A stretch of 64,000 bases of DNA, taken from contig NZ_JARVSF010000027.1 of the NCBI RefSeq assembly GCF_030209355.1, forward strand, positions 124,001 through 188,000. Direction: 5' to 3'. Each line of letters starts with the position of its first letter. Within the stretch, counting starts at the first letter, position 1. Source of the stretch: Pseudarthrobacter sp. fls2-241-R2A-127. Its GTDB lineage: Bacteria; Actinomycetota; Actinomycetes; Actinomycetales; Micrococcaceae. The position numbers were made by a program, and so were the translations under genes. Below the pieces are notes generated by a model. It had not been told where the DNA came from. It ran no database searches and saw nothing but the letters and a program-made list of their open reading frames with translations. Below are positions 32,544 through 41,525 of this stretch, one piece after another.

Positions 32544-34841
32544 ATGGAAGTCTGGCCTGGAACTGCCTACCCGCTGGGAGCTACCTTTGACGGCACCGGC
32601 ACCAATTTCGCCCTGTTCAGCGAACGGGCCGAGCGGGTCGAACTCTGCCTCCTGGCCGATGACCTGACCGAGACCCGGATCGAACTGACCGAGGTGGACG
32701 GCTACGTGTGGCACTGCTACCTGCCCCACATCCAGCCCGGCCAGAAGTACGGCTACCGGGTACACGGTCCCTACGACCCCGCCAGCGGAAACCGCTTCAA
32801 TGCCAACAAGCTGTTGATGGACCCGTACGCCAAGGCCATTCAGGGCCAGATCGACTGGGACCCGGCACTGTTCTCCTACGAATTCGGCGACCCGGATTCC
32901 CGCAACGACGCCGATTCCGCCCCGCACACCATGCACGGCGTTGTCATCAACCCCTTCTTCGAATGGGACGGCGACCGCCAGCTGCGGATCCCGTACCACC
33001 AGTCCGTCATCTACGAAGCCCACGTCAAGGGCCTCACCGAGCTCCACCCGGAGATCCCCGAGGAGCAGCGCGGCACCTACGCCGGCGTGGCGCACCCGGC
33101 CGTGATCGAGCACATGAAGAAGCTTGGCATCACCGCCATCGAGCTCATGCCCGTCCACCAGTTCGTCAATGACGGCACCCTTGAAGAGAAGGGGCTCAAC
33201 AACTACTGGGGCTACAACACCATCGGCTTCTTCGCGCCGCAGAACACCTACAGCTCCACCGGCGACGTCGGGCACCAGGTCCAGGAATTCAAGGCCATGG
33301 TCCGCGACCTGCACCGCGCCGGCATCGAAGTGATTCTCGACGTTGTCTACAACCACACCGCCGAAGGAAACCACCTCGGCCCCACGCTGTCCTTCAAGGG
33401 CATCGACAACCAGGCCTACTACCGCCTGGTGGACAACGACCTCAAGCACTACATGGACTACACGGGCACCGGTAACTCGCTCAACGTCCGGCACCCGCAC
33501 TCCCTGCAGCTGCTCATGGACTCCCTGCGCTACTGGGTCACCGAAATGCACGTGGACGGCTTCCGGTTCGACCTCGCCTCCACCCTGGCCCGCGAGTTCT
33601 ACGACGTCGACAAGCTCTCCACCTTCTTCGAACTGATCCAGCAGGACCCGATCGTGTCCCAGGTCAAGCTCATCGCCGAGCCGTGGGACGTTGGTCCCGG
33701 TGGCTACCAAGTGGGCAACTTCCCGCCGCAATGGACAGAATGGAACGGCAAATACCGCGACACCGTCCGCGACTTCTGGCGCGGCGAACCGGCCACCCTG
33801 GGCGAATTCGCATCCCGGCTGACCGGCTCCGCGGACCTTTACGAGAGCTCCGCCCGCCGCCCGGTGGCCTCCATCAACTTTGTCACCGCCCACGACGGCT
33901 TCACCATGCGGGACCTGGTGTCCTACAACGAGAAGCACAACGAGGCCAACGGCGAAGGCAACAACGACGGCGAATCGCACAACCGGTCTTGGAACTGCGG
34001 CGTTGAAGGCGACACGGACGATGACAAGGTCCTGACCCTGCGGGCGCGCCAGCAGCGGAACTTCATCGCCACCCTGATGCTCTCCCAGGGCGTCCCCATG
34101 CTGCTGCACGGTGATGAGCTGGGCCGCACGCAGCAGGGCAACAACAACACCTACTGCCAGGACTCCGAGCTCAGCTGGATCCACTGGGAAGCGATGGACC
34201 AGCCGCTGGTTGAGTTCACCGCGTTCGTCAACAAGCTCCGGCACGACCACCCCACGTTCCGCCGCAGCCGCTTCTTCGACGGCCGTCCGGTGGTACGTGG
34301 CGAGGGCGAAAAGCTCCCGGACATCGTCTGGCTCAAGACGGACGGCACCGAGATGCGGCCCGAGGACTGGGGCAGCGGGTTCGGCCGGACCATCGGCGTG
34401 TTCTATAACGGCGACGGCATCCAGGAGCAGGATTCACGTGGCCGGCGCATCACCGACGACAGCTTCATCATGGCGTTCAACGCCCACGACGACGTCGTGG
34501 ACTTCTGCATCCCGTCAGACGAGTACTCCCAGTACTGGGAAGTCCTGATCGACACGGCGGCACAGGCCGACGCCTATGAGCCGCTGAAGGCAGGCGCCAC
34601 CCTGAAACTGGACGCGAAGTCCATGGTGGTGCTGCGCGCCTACTCCGGCCCCGAAGCCGAGGTGGACACCTCTGCAGCGGCGTCCTTGGCCTCCATGGCT
34701 GAGCACGAGGAAGCACAGGAAGAGATGGTGGAAGCCCAGACCAAGGCCGCGGAAGCCAGCGAGGCGCGGGCAACCGAAGCCACCAACGCAGCCGACGACA
34801 AGGCAACCGAAACGGGTGCCACAAAGGCAACCGACAAATGA
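32544..34841 (+). CDS. glgX: Glycogen debranching enzyme GlgX (TreX-type, GH13)
   Basis: GlgX cuts alpha-1,6 branches in glycogen and frees linear maltodextrins for TreY. ATG 32544 with AGGAG four bases upstream gives 765 residues; the frame from 32508 is not needed. After a CBM48-like N-terminal domain (TNFALFSERAERVELCL) come the GH13 regions DVVYNHTAEG (266), GFRFDLAST (339, nucleophile Asp), IAEPWDVGPGGY (377, acid Glu) and TAHDGFTMRDL (449). The last ~55 residues are a low-complexity Ala/Glu/Thr/Lys tail not part of the enzyme fold. ATGA couples it to treY. Confidence 0.95.
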   Translation: MEVWPGTAYPLGATFDGTGTNFALFSERAERVELCLLADDLTETRIELTEVDGYVWHCYLPHIQPGQKYGYRVHGPYDPASGNRFNANKLLMDPYAKAIQGQIDWDPALFSYEFGDPDSRNDADSAPHTMHGVVINPFFEWDGDRQLRIPYHQSVIYEAHVKGLTELHPEIPEEQRGTYAGVAHPAVIEHMKKLGITAIELMPVHQFVNDGTLEEKGLNNYWGYNTIGFFAPQNTYSSTGDVGHQVQEFKAMVRDLHRAGIEVILDVVYNHTAEGNHLGPTLSFKGIDNQAYYRLVDNDLKHYMDYTGTGNSLNVRHPHSLQLLMDSLRYWVTEMHVDGFRFDLASTLAREFYDVDKLSTFFELIQQDPIVSQVKLIAEPWDVGPGGYQVGNFPPQWTEWNGKYRDTVRDFWRGEPATLGEFASRLTGSADLYESSARRPVASINFVTAHDGFTMRDLVSYNEKHNEANGEGNNDGESHNRSWNCGVEGDTDDDKVLTLRARQQRNFIATLMLSQGVPMLLHGDELGRTQQGNNNTYCQDSELSWIHWEAMDQPLVEFTAFVNKLRHDHPTFRRSRFFDGRPVVRGEGEKLPDIVWLKTDGTEMRPEDWGSGFGRTIGVFYNGDGIQEQDSRGRRITDDSFIMAFNAHDDVVDFCIPSDEYSQYWEVLIDTAAQADAYEPLKAGATLKLDAKSMVVLRAYSGPEAEVDTSAAASLASMAEHEEAQEEMVEAQTKAAEASEARATEATNAADDKATETGATKATDK

Positions 34842-37165
34842 GGACGCCAACTTCCACTTACCGGCTCCAAATCCGGAGCAGCTTCACCCTCTTCGACGCC
34901 GCAGAGAAGGTCCCCTACCTGAAGGACCTTGGTGTCGACTGGGTGTACCTGTCTCCCATCCTCACGGCGGAGCAGGGCTCGGACCACGGCTATGACGTGA
35001 CCGACCCCTCCGCCGTGGACCCGGACCGGGGCGGCCCCGAGGGCCTCCTGGCCCTGTCCAAGGCAGCCCGCGAGCACGGCATGGGCGTCCTGGTGGACAT
35101 CGTGCCCAACCACGTGGGCGTGGCCTCCCCGCCGCAGAACCCGTGGTGGTGGTCGCTGCTGAAGGAAGGCCGCGAGTCCCCGTACGCCGAAGCGTTCGAC
35201 GTCGACTGGGACCTGGGCGGCGGCAAGGTCCGGCTGCCCATGCTGGGCTCAGACGCCGACCTGGACAAGCTGGAGGTCAAAGACGGCGAACTGCGTTACT
35301 ACGACCACCGGTTCCCGCTGGCCGAAGGCACGTACAGCGAGGGTGACTCCGCGCAGGACGTGCATTCGCGCCAGCACTACCAGCTGATGGACTGGCGCCG
35401 CGCCGATGCCGAGCTCAACTACCGCCGCTTCTTCGCGGTGACCACCCTGGCCGGTATCCGGGTGGAAGAACCCGCCGTGTTCGAAAAGGCACATGCAGAG
35501 GTGGGCCGCTGGTTCACCGAAGGACTGGTGGACGGCCTGCGCGTGGACCACCCGGACGGCCTGGCAGATCCGTCCGGCTACCTCCGCTGGCTCAAGGACC
35601 TGAGCGGCGGCGCTTACGTCCTGGTGGAAAAGATCCTGGAGCCGGGCGAAGTGCTGCCCCAGGACTTTGCCTGTGAGGGCACCACCGGCTACGACGCACT
35701 GGCTGACGTGGACCGGGTGTTTGTTGACCCTGCCGGGCAGCAGGCCCTGGACGCCCTGGATGCTTCGCTGCGGGGTACCCCTGAGCCGGCCGACTACGCG
35801 GAGATGATCCGCGGGACCAAACGCATGATCGCCGACGGCATCCTGCGTTCCGAGGTGCTGCGGCTGGCACGGCTTGTCCCGGAATCCCACGGGATCACTG
35901 TGGACCAGGCAGCCGACGCCATCGCGGAGATCATTGCCTCCTTCCCGGTCTACCGGTCCTACCTGCCGGTGGGCGCCGACGTCCTCAAGGAAGCGTGCGA
36001 GTCCGCCGCCGCCCACCGGCCCGACCTTGAAGTAGCGGTGGGAACCCTCCTGCCGCTCCTGCTGGACCCTGCCAACCCCATCGCCATCCGGTTCCAGCAG
36101 ACCTCCGGCATGGTCATGGCCAAGGGCGTGGAAGACACCGCGTTCTACCGCTACACGCGCCTGGGCACCCTGACCGAGGTGGGCGCCGAACCCACCGAGT
36201 TCGCCGTGGCGCCCGAAGAATTCCACCGGCGCATGCAGCGGCGCCAGCAGGACCTGCCGCTGTCCATGACCACCCTGTCCACCCACGACACCAAACGCAG
36301 CGAGGACGCCCGGGCCCGGATCTCGGTCATCGCGGAACTTCCGGGGGAGTGGGCCCAAACCTTGGAGACGCTCCGGGGCCTGGCGCCGATTCCGGACGGG
36401 CCCTACGAAAACCTGCTGTGGCAGGCAATCGTTGGTGCGTGGCCTGCCAGCCGGGAACGGCTGCAGGGCTATGCGGAGAAGGCGGCGCGCGAGGCCGGCA
36501 ACTCCACCAAGTGGACCGATCCCAACGAGGACTTCGAAGCCAAGGTCAAGGCTGCCGTTGACGCAGTGTTCGACGACGCCAAGGTCGCCAAGGTGGTTGA
36601 GGACTTCGTGGCCCGCATCGATGCCCTCTCCGCCGCCAACTCGGTCTCGGCAAAGTTGGTCCAGCTGACCATGCCGGGCGTGCCGGACGTCTACCAGGGC
36701 AGCGAGTTCTGGGAACGGTCACTTACCGACCCGGACAACCGCCGGCCCGTGGACTTCGCCGCACGCGAAACAGAGCTGGCAAAGCTCGACGCCGGCACGT
36801 TGCCGGCCGCGGGCACAGAAGCCAGCAAGCTCCTGGTCACCTCGCGGGCATTGCGCCTGCGCCGGGACCGGCCAGAGCTGTTCGAGGGCTACACCCCGGT
36901 GGCGGCCAACGGTGCCGCGGCAGGGCACCTGCTCGCGTTTTCCCGTGGCACCTCGGCATCGTCCGGCGCGCTGACCCTGGCAACCCGGCTCCCCGCCGGA
37001 CTGGAAGCCGCGGGCGGATGGCGGGACACCGCCGTCGACCTTTCCACTGCCATGCATGACGAACTGACCGGCGCCAGCTTCGGGCCGGGCCGGGTTTCGG
37101 TCGCGGAGGTGCTGGGTACCTACCCCGTGGCCTTGCTGGTCCCTGTGGATGGAGAAAAAGCATGA
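34838..37165 (+). CDS. treY: Malto-oligosyltrehalose synthase
   Basis: TreY turns the reducing-end alpha-1,4 bond of a maltodextrin into an alpha,alpha-1,1 bond, giving maltooligosyl trehalose. The 775 residues carry the GH13 blocks DIVPNHVGVASP (about 87), GLRVDHPDGLADP (233, nucleophile Asp) and YVLVEKIL (about 259, acid Glu), and the late LSTHDTKRSEDARAR. The length fits the family. The start overlaps glgX and the stop overlaps treZ, each by 4 bp, so all three are coupled. Confidence 0.96.
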   Translation: MRTPTSTYRLQIRSSFTLFDAAEKVPYLKDLGVDWVYLSPILTAEQGSDHGYDVTDPSAVDPDRGGPEGLLALSKAAREHGMGVLVDIVPNHVGVASPPQNPWWWSLLKEGRESPYAEAFDVDWDLGGGKVRLPMLGSDADLDKLEVKDGELRYYDHRFPLAEGTYSEGDSAQDVHSRQHYQLMDWRRADAELNYRRFFAVTTLAGIRVEEPAVFEKAHAEVGRWFTEGLVDGLRVDHPDGLADPSGYLRWLKDLSGGAYVLVEKILEPGEVLPQDFACEGTTGYDALADVDRVFVDPAGQQALDALDASLRGTPEPADYAEMIRGTKRMIADGILRSEVLRLARLVPESHGITVDQAADAIAEIIASFPVYRSYLPVGADVLKEACESAAAHRPDLEVAVGTLLPLLLDPANPIAIRFQQTSGMVMAKGVEDTAFYRYTRLGTLTEVGAEPTEFAVAPEEFHRRMQRRQQDLPLSMTTLSTHDTKRSEDARARISVIAELPGEWAQTLETLRGLAPIPDGPYENLLWQAIVGAWPASRERLQGYAEKAAREAGNSTKWTDPNEDFEAKVKAAVDAVFDDAKVAKVVEDFVARIDALSAANSVSAKLVQLTMPGVPDVYQGSEFWERSLTDPDNRRPVDFAARETELAKLDAGTLPAAGTEASKLLVTSRALRLRRDRPELFEGYTPVAANGAAAGHLLAFSRGTSASSGALTLATRLPAGLEAAGGWRDTAVDLSTAMHDELTGASFGPGRVSVAEVLGTYPVALLVPVDGEKA

Positions 37166-38931
37166 CCGTGGTCAACGTTGGCTCCGAGCGCTTCGATGTG
37201 TGGGCGCCGGAAGCTGCATCGGTGGTGCTGCTGGCCGACGGCCGGCAGTACCCCATGCAGAAGAAGGAAACTGCTCCCGGATCAGAGGGATGGTGGACCG
37301 CGCCTGATGCTCCCGGCGGCAACGACGTGGACTACGGCTACCTGCTGGACGGTGACACCCACCCCATCCCGGACCCCCGGTCCCGCCGCCTCCCCGACGG
37401 CGTGCACAACCTGTCCCGCACCTACGATCCTGCCTCCTTCGCGTGGCACGACACGGACTGGCGCGGGAAGGACCTGCAGGGGTCGGTGATCTACGAACTC
37501 CACGTGGGCACCTTCACACCCGAAGGAACCCTGGACTCGGCCGTGGAGAAACTGGGCTACCTGGCGGACCTGGGCATCGACTTCGTGGAACTGCTGCCGG
37601 TCAACGGCTTCAACGGAACCCATAACTGGGGCTACGACGGCGTCCAGTGGTACGCAGTGCACGAGGGCTACGGCGGCCCGGCCGCGTACCAGCGGTTCGT
37701 GGACGCCGCCCATGCCGCCGGTCTCGGCGTCATCCAGGACGTGGTCTATAACCACCTGGGACCCAGCGGCAACTACCTGCCCAAGTTTGGCCCGTACCTC
37801 AAGCAGGGGGACGCCAACACCTGGGGCGACTCCGTGAACCTGGACGGGCCGGGCTCGGACGTAGTGCGCGAGTACATCCTGGACAACGCGGCCCTGTGGC
37901 TGCGGGACTACCACGTGGACGGCTTGCGCCTCGACGCCGTCCACGCGCTGCGGGATGAGCGCGCGGTCCACATCCTGGAGGAACTCGGGGCTTTGGGCGA
38001 CGCCGTGTCAGCCGCAACCGGGCTGCCCAAGACCCTCGTCGCGGAATCGGACCTTAACAATCCGCGCCTGATCTATCCGCGCGATGCCAACGGGGACGGC
38101 TTGGCGGGGCAGTGGAGCGACGACTTCCACCACGCGGTGCACGTCACCGTGAGCGGCGAAACCACGGGCTACTACTCCGACTTCGAATCCCTGGCCGTCC
38201 TGGCCAAGGTGTTGAAAGACGGGTTCCTGCACGACGGCAGCTACTCCAGCTTCCGCGGCCGGCACCACGGGCGGCCCATCAACGCCTCCTTGGTGCACCC
38301 CGCGGCACTGGTGGTCTGCAACCAGAACCACGACCAGATTGGCAACCGGGCCACGGGGGACAGGCTCTCGCAGTCCCTGTCCTACGGGCAACTGGCCGTG
38401 GCCGCGGTGCTGACCCTGACCTCGCCGTTCACGCCCATGCTGTTCATGGGCGAGGAATACGGGGCCTCCACGCCGTGGCAGTTCTTCACGTCGCACCCCG
38501 AACCGGAGCTCGGAAAGGCCACCGCGGAAGGGCGCATCAGGGAATTCGAACGCATGGGGTGGGATCCCGCCGTCGTACCCGATCCCCAGGACCCGGAAAC
38601 CTTCCGGCGCTCCAAGCTGGACTGGGCCGAGGCCTCCACCGGCGATCACGCGCGGCTCCTTGAGCTGTACCGGTCGCTGACGGCGCTGCGCCGCGGGTAT
38701 CCGGAACTGGCTGCCCTCGGTTTTGGTGAGACAGAGGTTTGGTTCGACGACGACGCCGGCTGGTTGCGGTTCCGGCGCGGGGCCGTCGAGGTTCTGGTCA
38801 ACGCCTCCTCGGACGCCAAGGTCCGGCTCGACGCCTCGGGCACGGTCCTCCTCGCGACCGACGAAGGGACCGGGTTCGACGACGGTTCGCTTGACCTCGC
38901 GCCGTGGAGTGCCGCGATCCTTAAGTCCTGA
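37162..38931 (+). CDS. treZ: Malto-oligosyltrehalose trehalohydrolase
   Basis: TreZ releases trehalose from the TreY product. The 589-residue sequence has a short N-terminal carbohydrate-binding domain (FDVWAPEAASVVLLADG), then GH13 blocks DVVYNHLGPSGNYLP (193), GLRLDAVHAL (254), VAESDLNNP (about 292) and NQNHDQIGNRATGDR (about 386), diagnostic for TreZ. It is the last gene of glgX-treY-treZ; a strong terminator follows after 8 bp. The pathway yields trehalose as a stress solute from stored glycogen. Confidence 0.96.
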   Translation: MTVVNVGSERFDVWAPEAASVVLLADGRQYPMQKKETAPGSEGWWTAPDAPGGNDVDYGYLLDGDTHPIPDPRSRRLPDGVHNLSRTYDPASFAWHDTDWRGKDLQGSVIYELHVGTFTPEGTLDSAVEKLGYLADLGIDFVELLPVNGFNGTHNWGYDGVQWYAVHEGYGGPAAYQRFVDAAHAAGLGVIQDVVYNHLGPSGNYLPKFGPYLKQGDANTWGDSVNLDGPGSDVVREYILDNAALWLRDYHVDGLRLDAVHALRDERAVHILEELGALGDAVSAATGLPKTLVAESDLNNPRLIYPRDANGDGLAGQWSDDFHHAVHVTVSGETTGYYSDFESLAVLAKVLKDGFLHDGSYSSFRGRHHGRPINASLVHPAALVVCNQNHDQIGNRATGDRLSQSLSYGQLAVAAVLTLTSPFTPMLFMGEEYGASTPWQFFTSHPEPELGKATAEGRIREFERMGWDPAVVPDPQDPETFRRSKLDWAEASTGDHARLLELYRSLTALRRGYPELAALGFGETEVWFDDDAGWLRFRRGAVEVLVNASSDAKVRLDASGTVLLATDEGTGFDDGSLDLAPWSAAILKS

Positions 38932-38939
38932 ACCTGGAA

Positions 38940-38975
38940 GTTGCGCCGCGGGCCTGGCCCGCGGCGCAACTTTTT
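38940..38975 (+). terminator. Rho-independent terminator of glgX-treY-treZ
   Basis: A perfect 14-bp stem (38940-38953, GTTGCGCCGCGGGC, with 38957-38970), a 3-nt loop and TTTTT follow the treZ stop by 8 bp. Confidence 0.95.
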
Positions 38976-39019
38976 CTGCTGAGCGCTAACATCTCCTGGG
39001 TGGCACAGCTCACAGGTGG

Positions 39020-39025
39020 CAGGAT
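39020..39025 (+). promoter_or_regulatory. Possible -10 box (CAGGAT) of the aldo-keto reductase gene
   Basis: CAGGAT ends 7 nt before ATG 39033. A rival pair is TAACAT (38987-38992) 7 nt before GTG 39000; both obey the leaderless spacing, so which start is used is open. Confidence 0.35.
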
Positions 39026-39032
39026 GGAACGT

Positions 39033-40073
39033 ATGACTTATTCTGCAGCGGAGAACCGCTACGAATCCATGCCCTATCGCCGAGTCGGCCGAAGCGGCCT
39101 CAAGCTCCCGGCCATCTCCCTGGGCCTGTGGCACAACTTCGGGGACGACAAGCGGTTCGAGGAGCAGCGCGATATCCTCCGACGGGCGTTCGACCTCGGC
39201 GTGAACCACTTCGACCTTGCCAACAACTACGGTCCCCCGGACGGCTCCGCTGAGACCAACTTTGGCCGCCACCTCAAGGACGACTTCAAGCCCTACCGGG
39301 ATGAATTGGTCATCTCCACCAAGGCCGGCTACTACATGTGGCCCGGCCCCTACGGTGAGTGGGGCTCCCGCAAGTACCTGATTTCCAGCCTCGACCAGTC
39401 GCTGCAGCGCATGGGGCTGGAGTACGTGGACATCTTCTACAGCCACCGGCCCGATCCCGAGACGCCGATGGAAGAAACCATGGGTGCCCTGGACTACGCT
39501 GTCCGGTCCGGCAAGGCACTCTATGCGGGCATCTCCTCGTACACTCCCGAGCAGACCCTTGAAGCCGCCCGCATCCTCAAGGAACTCGGTACGCCGCTGC
39601 TGATCCACCAGCCCAGCTACTCGATGCTCAACCGCTGGACCGAGAACGGATCGCCCAACCTGTACGAGGCGCTGGACCAGGTGGGAGCCGGCTCCATCGC
39701 CTTCTCGCCGCTGGCGCAAGGCATGCTTACCGACCGCTACCTCCACGGCATCCCGGAGGATTCCCGTGCCGCCAAGGCCAGGTTCCTTTCCGAAGACTCC
39801 ATTACGGAGGAGAAGCTGGACCGGGTCCGTGGGCTTCGCCGCATTGCCGAGGGCCGCGGGCAGTCACTGGCCCAAATGGCCATCGCGTGGATCCTGCGGG
39901 ACCAGCCGAAAGGCTCGCCCGTCACGTCCGCCCTGATCGGTGCCTCGAGTGTTCGGCAGTTGGAGGACAGCCTGTCCGCCATCAACAACCTCAGCTTCTC
40001 CGCTGACGAACTGAATGCCATCGATGAATTTGCGGTGGAATCGGACATCAACCTCTGGAAGCAGAACGCCTGA
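39033..40073 (+). CDS. Aldo-keto reductase, L-glyceraldehyde 3-phosphate reductase type (YghZ/MgrA-like)
   Basis: ATG 39033 gives 346 residues whose start (MTYSAAENRYESMPYRRVG) aligns with YghZ-type proteins; GTG 39000 would add 11 residues. The AKR14-type motifs include LSLGLWHNFGDD near the N-terminus, DLANNYGPPDGSAE (Asp and Tyr of the tetrad), STKAGYYMWPGPYGEWGSRK (Lys) and FYSHRPDP (His). These NADPH-dependent enzymes detoxify L-glyceraldehyde-3-phosphate and methylglyoxal. It is a single gene between the treZ terminator and ino1. Confidence 0.92.
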   Translation: MTYSAAENRYESMPYRRVGRSGLKLPAISLGLWHNFGDDKRFEEQRDILRRAFDLGVNHFDLANNYGPPDGSAETNFGRHLKDDFKPYRDELVISTKAGYYMWPGPYGEWGSRKYLISSLDQSLQRMGLEYVDIFYSHRPDPETPMEETMGALDYAVRSGKALYAGISSYTPEQTLEAARILKELGTPLLIHQPSYSMLNRWTENGSPNLYEALDQVGAGSIAFSPLAQGMLTDRYLHGIPEDSRAAKARFLSEDSITEEKLDRVRGLRRIAEGRGQSLAQMAIAWILRDQPKGSPVTSALIGASSVRQLEDSLSAINNLSFSADELNAIDEFAVESDINLWKQNA

Positions 40074-40091
40074 CCGGTCTTTTTTTTCGTT

Positions 40092-40132
40092 ACACGGCGG
40101 GACCGGCGGAACAACCGCCGCTCCCGCCGTGT
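40092..40132. other. Long nested hairpin between the reductase gene and ino1
   Basis: ACACGGCGGGA (40092-40102) pairs perfectly with TCCCGCCGTGT (40122-40132), and an inner GGCGG-CCGCC stem extends it. A run of eight T lies before the stem (40080-40087), not after it, so it is not a standard terminator for either strand. It covers the region just upstream of the ino1 -10 box. Confidence 0.6.
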
Positions 40133-40136
40133 TGGG

Positions 40137-40142
40137 TAGAAT
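40137..40142 (+). promoter_or_regulatory. Candidate -10 box (TAGAAT) of ino1
   Basis: TAGAAT at 40137-40142 would start a transcript near 40149 with a ~90-nt leader that begins with a GGCGCC-GTGC-GGCGCC hairpin (40148-40163). The -35 region falls inside the long hairpin and has no consensus. Confidence 0.4.
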
Positions 40143-40237
40143 GTAAAGGCGCCGTGCGGCGCCGTGCCAGCCGGCCGCCGTCGGACTTCCTGCGGAGCCA
40201 TACCCGGCCGGTTGACGTTTGTTCCCAAAGGAGTTTT

Positions 40238-41323
40238 GTGTCTTCACATCCGATCCGTGTTGCAATCGTTGGCGTGGGTAACTGCGCCGCTTCGCTGGTG
40301 CAGGGCGTCCAGTACTACAAGGATGCCGACCCCGCGGAGACCATTCCGGGCCTGATGCACGTTGAGTTTGGCCAGTACCACGTGGGTGACGTTGAGTTCG
40401 TTGCCGCGTTTGACGTTGACGGCAAGAAGGTCGGCGTTGACCTTGCCGACGCCATCCTGGCCAGCGAGAACAACACCATCAAGATCGCTGACGTCCCGCC
40501 CACTGGCGTGACGGTCCAGCGCGGCCACACCCTGGACGGGCTCGGCAAGTACTACCTTGAGACCATCGAGGAATCCACCGAAGAGCCCGTGGACGTTGTC
40601 CAGGCGCTCAAGGACGCCAAGGTCGATGTCCTGGTCTGCTACCTGCCCGTGGGCTCGCAGCAGGCTGCGGAGTTCTACGCCCAGGCCGCGATCGACGCCG
40701 GCGTGGCATTCGTCAATGCGCTGCCGGTCTTCATCGCCGGGACCAAGGCCTGGGCTGACAAGTTCACCGCTGCGGGCGTGCCGATCGTGGGTGACGACAT
40801 CAAAAGCCAGATTGGTGCCACCATCACGCACCGCGTCATGGCCAAGCTGTTCGAGGACCGGGGCGTCACCCTGGACCGCACGTACCAGCTGAACGTCGGC
40901 GGCAACATGGACTTCAAGAACATGCTGGAGCGGGACCGGCTGGAGTCGAAGAAGATCTCCAAGACCCAAGCCGTGACCTCCAACGTCGAGGCGGAACTGG
41001 CGGCGAAGGACGTGCACATCGGCCCGTCCGACTACGTGCAGTGGCTTGATGACCGCAAGTGGGCCTTCGTGCGCCTGGAGGGCCGCAACTTCGGTAACGC
41101 CCCGGTGTCCCTCGAGTACAAGCTCGAGGTCTGGGACTCGCCGAACTCGGCCGGCGTGATCATCGACGCCATCCGTGCGGCGAAGATCGGCCTGGACCGC
41201 GGCATCGGCGGCCCGCTGACCTCGGCGTCCAGCTACTTCATGAAGTCCCCGCCGGAGCAGTTCAACGACGACCTCGCCCGCGAAAAGGTCGAAGCCTTCA
41301 TCCGCGGCGACCTCGAACGCTAA
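40238..41323 (+). CDS. ino1: Inositol-3-phosphate synthase
   Basis: Ino1 converts glucose-6-phosphate to 1D-myo-inositol-3-phosphate with bound NAD, supplying MshA (44509-45774) for mycothiol and phosphatidylinositol lipids. GTG 40238 with AAAGGAG four bases upstream gives 361 residues; the frame from 40154 is not used. The Rossmann motif VAIVGVGNCAASLVQG is at about 7-22, and the blocks GDDIKSQIGATITHR and LNVGGNMDFKNM are characteristic of the prokaryotic synthase. Confidence 0.96.
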   Translation: MSSHPIRVAIVGVGNCAASLVQGVQYYKDADPAETIPGLMHVEFGQYHVGDVEFVAAFDVDGKKVGVDLADAILASENNTIKIADVPPTGVTVQRGHTLDGLGKYYLETIEESTEEPVDVVQALKDAKVDVLVCYLPVGSQQAAEFYAQAAIDAGVAFVNALPVFIAGTKAWADKFTAAGVPIVGDDIKSQIGATITHRVMAKLFEDRGVTLDRTYQLNVGGNMDFKNMLERDRLESKKISKTQAVTSNVEAELAAKDVHIGPSDYVQWLDDRKWAFVRLEGRNFGNAPVSLEYKLEVWDSPNSAGVIIDAIRAAKIGLDRGIGGPLTSASSYFMKSPPEQFNDDLAREKVEAFIRGDLER

Positions 41324-41336
41324 GCTGCTTTCCCGG

Positions 41337-41369
41337 ACGCTCCCTCACCCTTCCCGGGTGGGGGAGCGT
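41337..41369 (+). terminator. Rho-independent terminator of ino1
   Basis: ACGCTCCCTCACCC (41337-41350) pairs with GGGTGGGGGAGCGT (41356-41369) with one G-T pair and a 5-nt loop, followed by TCCCGTTT. Confidence 0.82.
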
Positions 41370-41381
41370 TCCCGTTTAACA

Positions 41382-41519
41382 CGCGCCATCACTTCCTGCA
41401 GGTTCCCCACCGGCGCCCCACCACTTCCCACGGTTTTCCCCTGGACGCGCCATCTTTTCCTGCGGCCTTTCCCTGGACGCGCCATCTTTTCCTGCGGTTT
41501 TTCCCTGGACGCCCCATCT
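41382..41519. repeat. Tandem 32-bp repeat array, left of the DUF559 gene
   Basis: Four consecutive units of exactly 32 bp start at 41382, 41414, 41446 and 41478, with a partial fifth at 41510. Each opens with CGCsCCAyC and then a TTCC block and a Pyr-rich TTTCCCCTGGA-like end. Units 3 and 4 are almost identical. The array ends 7 bp before the stop of the DUF559 gene. The same unit recurs inverted at 42551-42705. Confidence 0.85.
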
Positions 41520-41525
41520 GGTGAG

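Noticed and set aside
32466..34250. 594-residue minus-strand open frame opposite glgX
   Set aside because: It is a Val/Asp-rich antisense shadow of the GH13 domain; no ribosome-binding site or domain.
40080..40087. T8 tract after the aldo-keto reductase gene as a terminator
   Set aside because: Only the 8-bp palindrome GACCGGTC precedes it, too short for a stable stem; the strong hairpin lies downstream of the T-run.
41382..41519. 32-bp period array considered as a CRISPR array
   Set aside because: The units abut without unique spacers, and there is no cas gene; it is a plain tandem repeat.
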